Positions 5,570-6,340 of a DNA stretch of 6,340 bases are shown here, one piece after another. Position numbers and translations under genes: made by a program. Source of the DNA: Cuniculiplasma sp. (GTDB lineage Archaea; Thermoplasmatota; Thermoplasmata; Thermoplasmatales; Thermoplasmataceae); assembly GCA_023256455.1 (NCBI GenBank), contig JAGDXN010000050.1:13518-19857 (forward strand). The letters are read 5' to 3'. The notes beneath the pieces were generated by a model. That model did not search any database, was not told where the DNA came from, and saw only the letters and a list, made by a program, of their open reading frames with translations. How positions within the stretch are numbered: the first letter of the stretch is position 1; the number at the start of each line of letters is the position of its first letter.

Positions 5570-6340
5570 ATGAGGATCTCATTCCTGCACATTCTTTTTC
5601 AGTCCTTTTCATCCATAGGGCCCTTTTTAGATTTCATTGCCCTTTTCCCCGTGATGGCCCTGTTTGGTGGAACAGAATTGCCTGAAATAACAGTGGTGGC
5701 ATTCCTCATATCCTTCACCACACTCATACCGGTGCTGTTTTTTTCAGGGCTGACTCACACAAATGAGGGATATGCCTCCTATGCCCATATGGGCCTTGGA
5801 AGGAAAGCTGGCATGGCCACGGGCTTCATTTACATTTTATATTCAGTTCTCGTGCTTCCAAACATAATCATGTTTCTATCTTCCTTCCTCTTTCCCTTTA
5901 CGGGCATTGCAAAGAATTATGAGATATTTTTTTACATCCTTTTCCCTGTAATTTATCTGATTCTTATATTTATACCACTTTCAAGGGGACTTGCCTGGTC
6001 TCTAAAACCCATTGTTATTCTTGGGATGATTGAAATAGGCAGCATAATTGCAATTTCCCTTTTCATGCTGACCACAGGAAAGGGATCCTTAAAACCACAA
6101 TTCTCCATTTTAAGTGGAAACTTCTGGGATGGGGTAATCATAGGCATACTCATGTTTTCAGGTGGAGGCAGTGGCATATTTTTGAAGAGAGATGCAGAGG
6201 AAACCATTGGGGAGATCAAGATTCCTCTCATATATTCCTACGCCCTTACAGGATTTGCCCTCATACTGGGTTCATTCGCCGTGACCCGTTTCCTCGGAAA
6301 TAATATGGTTGATTTTGGTTCAGACCCTCTCATACTCTTT
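5570..6340 (+). CDS. APC-type amino-acid permease, N-terminal part (cut by window end)
   Basis: An ATG at 5570 opens a frame without stop to the window edge, giving 257 residues of a strongly hydrophobic protein. I see seven membrane segments, near residues 15-33, 40-60, 83-103, 118-137, 146-167, 185-200 and 221-239. The first has the broken-helix pattern SFSSIGPFLDF, like the substrate-binding TM1 of APC transporters. The sixth reads ILMFSGGGSGIFLKRDAEE, corresponding to the unwound TM6 and the following Glu-rich loop (in relatives GF(E/D).....EE..NP...IP); here ETIGEIKIPL continues it. A complete protein should have about 450 residues and 10-12 helices, so roughly 40 per cent is missing. 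The predicted role is uptake of amino acids across the cytoplasmic membrane, probably proton-coupled, but the substrate is unknown. Next to korAB this fits catabolism of imported amino acids. The family call is moderate, since remote APC-fold transporters look alike. Confidence 0.7.
   Translation, partial: MRISFLHILFQSFSSIGPFLDFIALFPVMALFGGTELPEITVVAFLISFTTLIPVLFFSGLTHTNEGYASYAHMGLGRKAGMATGFIYILYSVLVLPNIIMFLSSFLFPFTGIAKNYEIFFYILFPVIYLILIFIPLSRGLAWSLKPIVILGMIEIGSIIAISLFMLTTGKGSLKPQFSILSGNFWDGVIIGILMFSGGGSGIFLKRDAEETIGEIKIPLIYSYALTGFALILGSFAVTRFLGNNMVDFGSDPLILF

Noticed and set aside
5953..6231. 92-codon minus-strand frame opposite the permease
   Set aside because: The plus strand encodes clear membrane helices with APC motifs here; the minus frame is its shadow.
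1..6340. CRISPR array, tRNA, rRNA, toxin-antitoxin or defence cassette
   Set aside because: I saw no regularly spaced repeats, cloverleaf or rRNA segments, and every sizeable gene has an ordinary metabolic or surface assignment.

Overview
The window looks like a chromosomal piece of a moderately AT-rich archaeon. The evidence is a two-subunit, gamma-alpha fused 2-oxoacid:ferredoxin oxidoreductase, TATA-box-type promoters with very short or no leaders, GTGAT-type Shine-Dalgarno cores, and a membrane-anchored, sequon-rich extracellular beta-propeller. The style fits Thermoplasmata (Thermoplasmatales/Cuniculiplasma-like heterotrophs best), but that placement is inference from memory of protein style and was not tested by any search.

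Layout. At 1-320 (+) is the tail of a Ser/Thr/Asn-rich, probably extracellular protein, whose frame runs into the antisense of a broken gene. At about 241-406 (-) lie the first ~55 codons of a thiolase, with its own promoter, cut off at about position 240. At 484-1842 (-) is a membrane-anchored PQQ-like beta-propeller protein. Divergent from it, at 1973-2776 (+), is a small family 2 glycosyltransferase. Then 2907-4643 and 4649-5500 (+) form the korA-korB operon, translationally coupled. At 5570 to the window end (+) is the first 257 residues of an APC-type amino-acid permease, probably read from a leaderless mRNA; its TATA box sits in a 7-bp hairpin followed by a T-run that could also end the korAB transcript.

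How the genes work together. KorAB oxidatively decarboxylates 2-oxoacids with CoA to acyl-CoA, CO2 and reduced ferredoxin, both in the TCA cycle and in catabolism of transaminated amino acids. A neighbouring amino-acid permease fits a peptide or amino-acid consumer. The propeller and glycosyltransferase suggest cell-surface biology, since the propeller carries about 16 N-glycosylation sequons. The link between those two genes is only their shared 130-bp divergent promoter region.

The most unusual part is the left end, where two unrelated partial genes meet head-on at a recombination scar. I found no CRISPR array, tRNA, rRNA, insertion sequence or defence system, and nothing that I would call a new multi-gene system.
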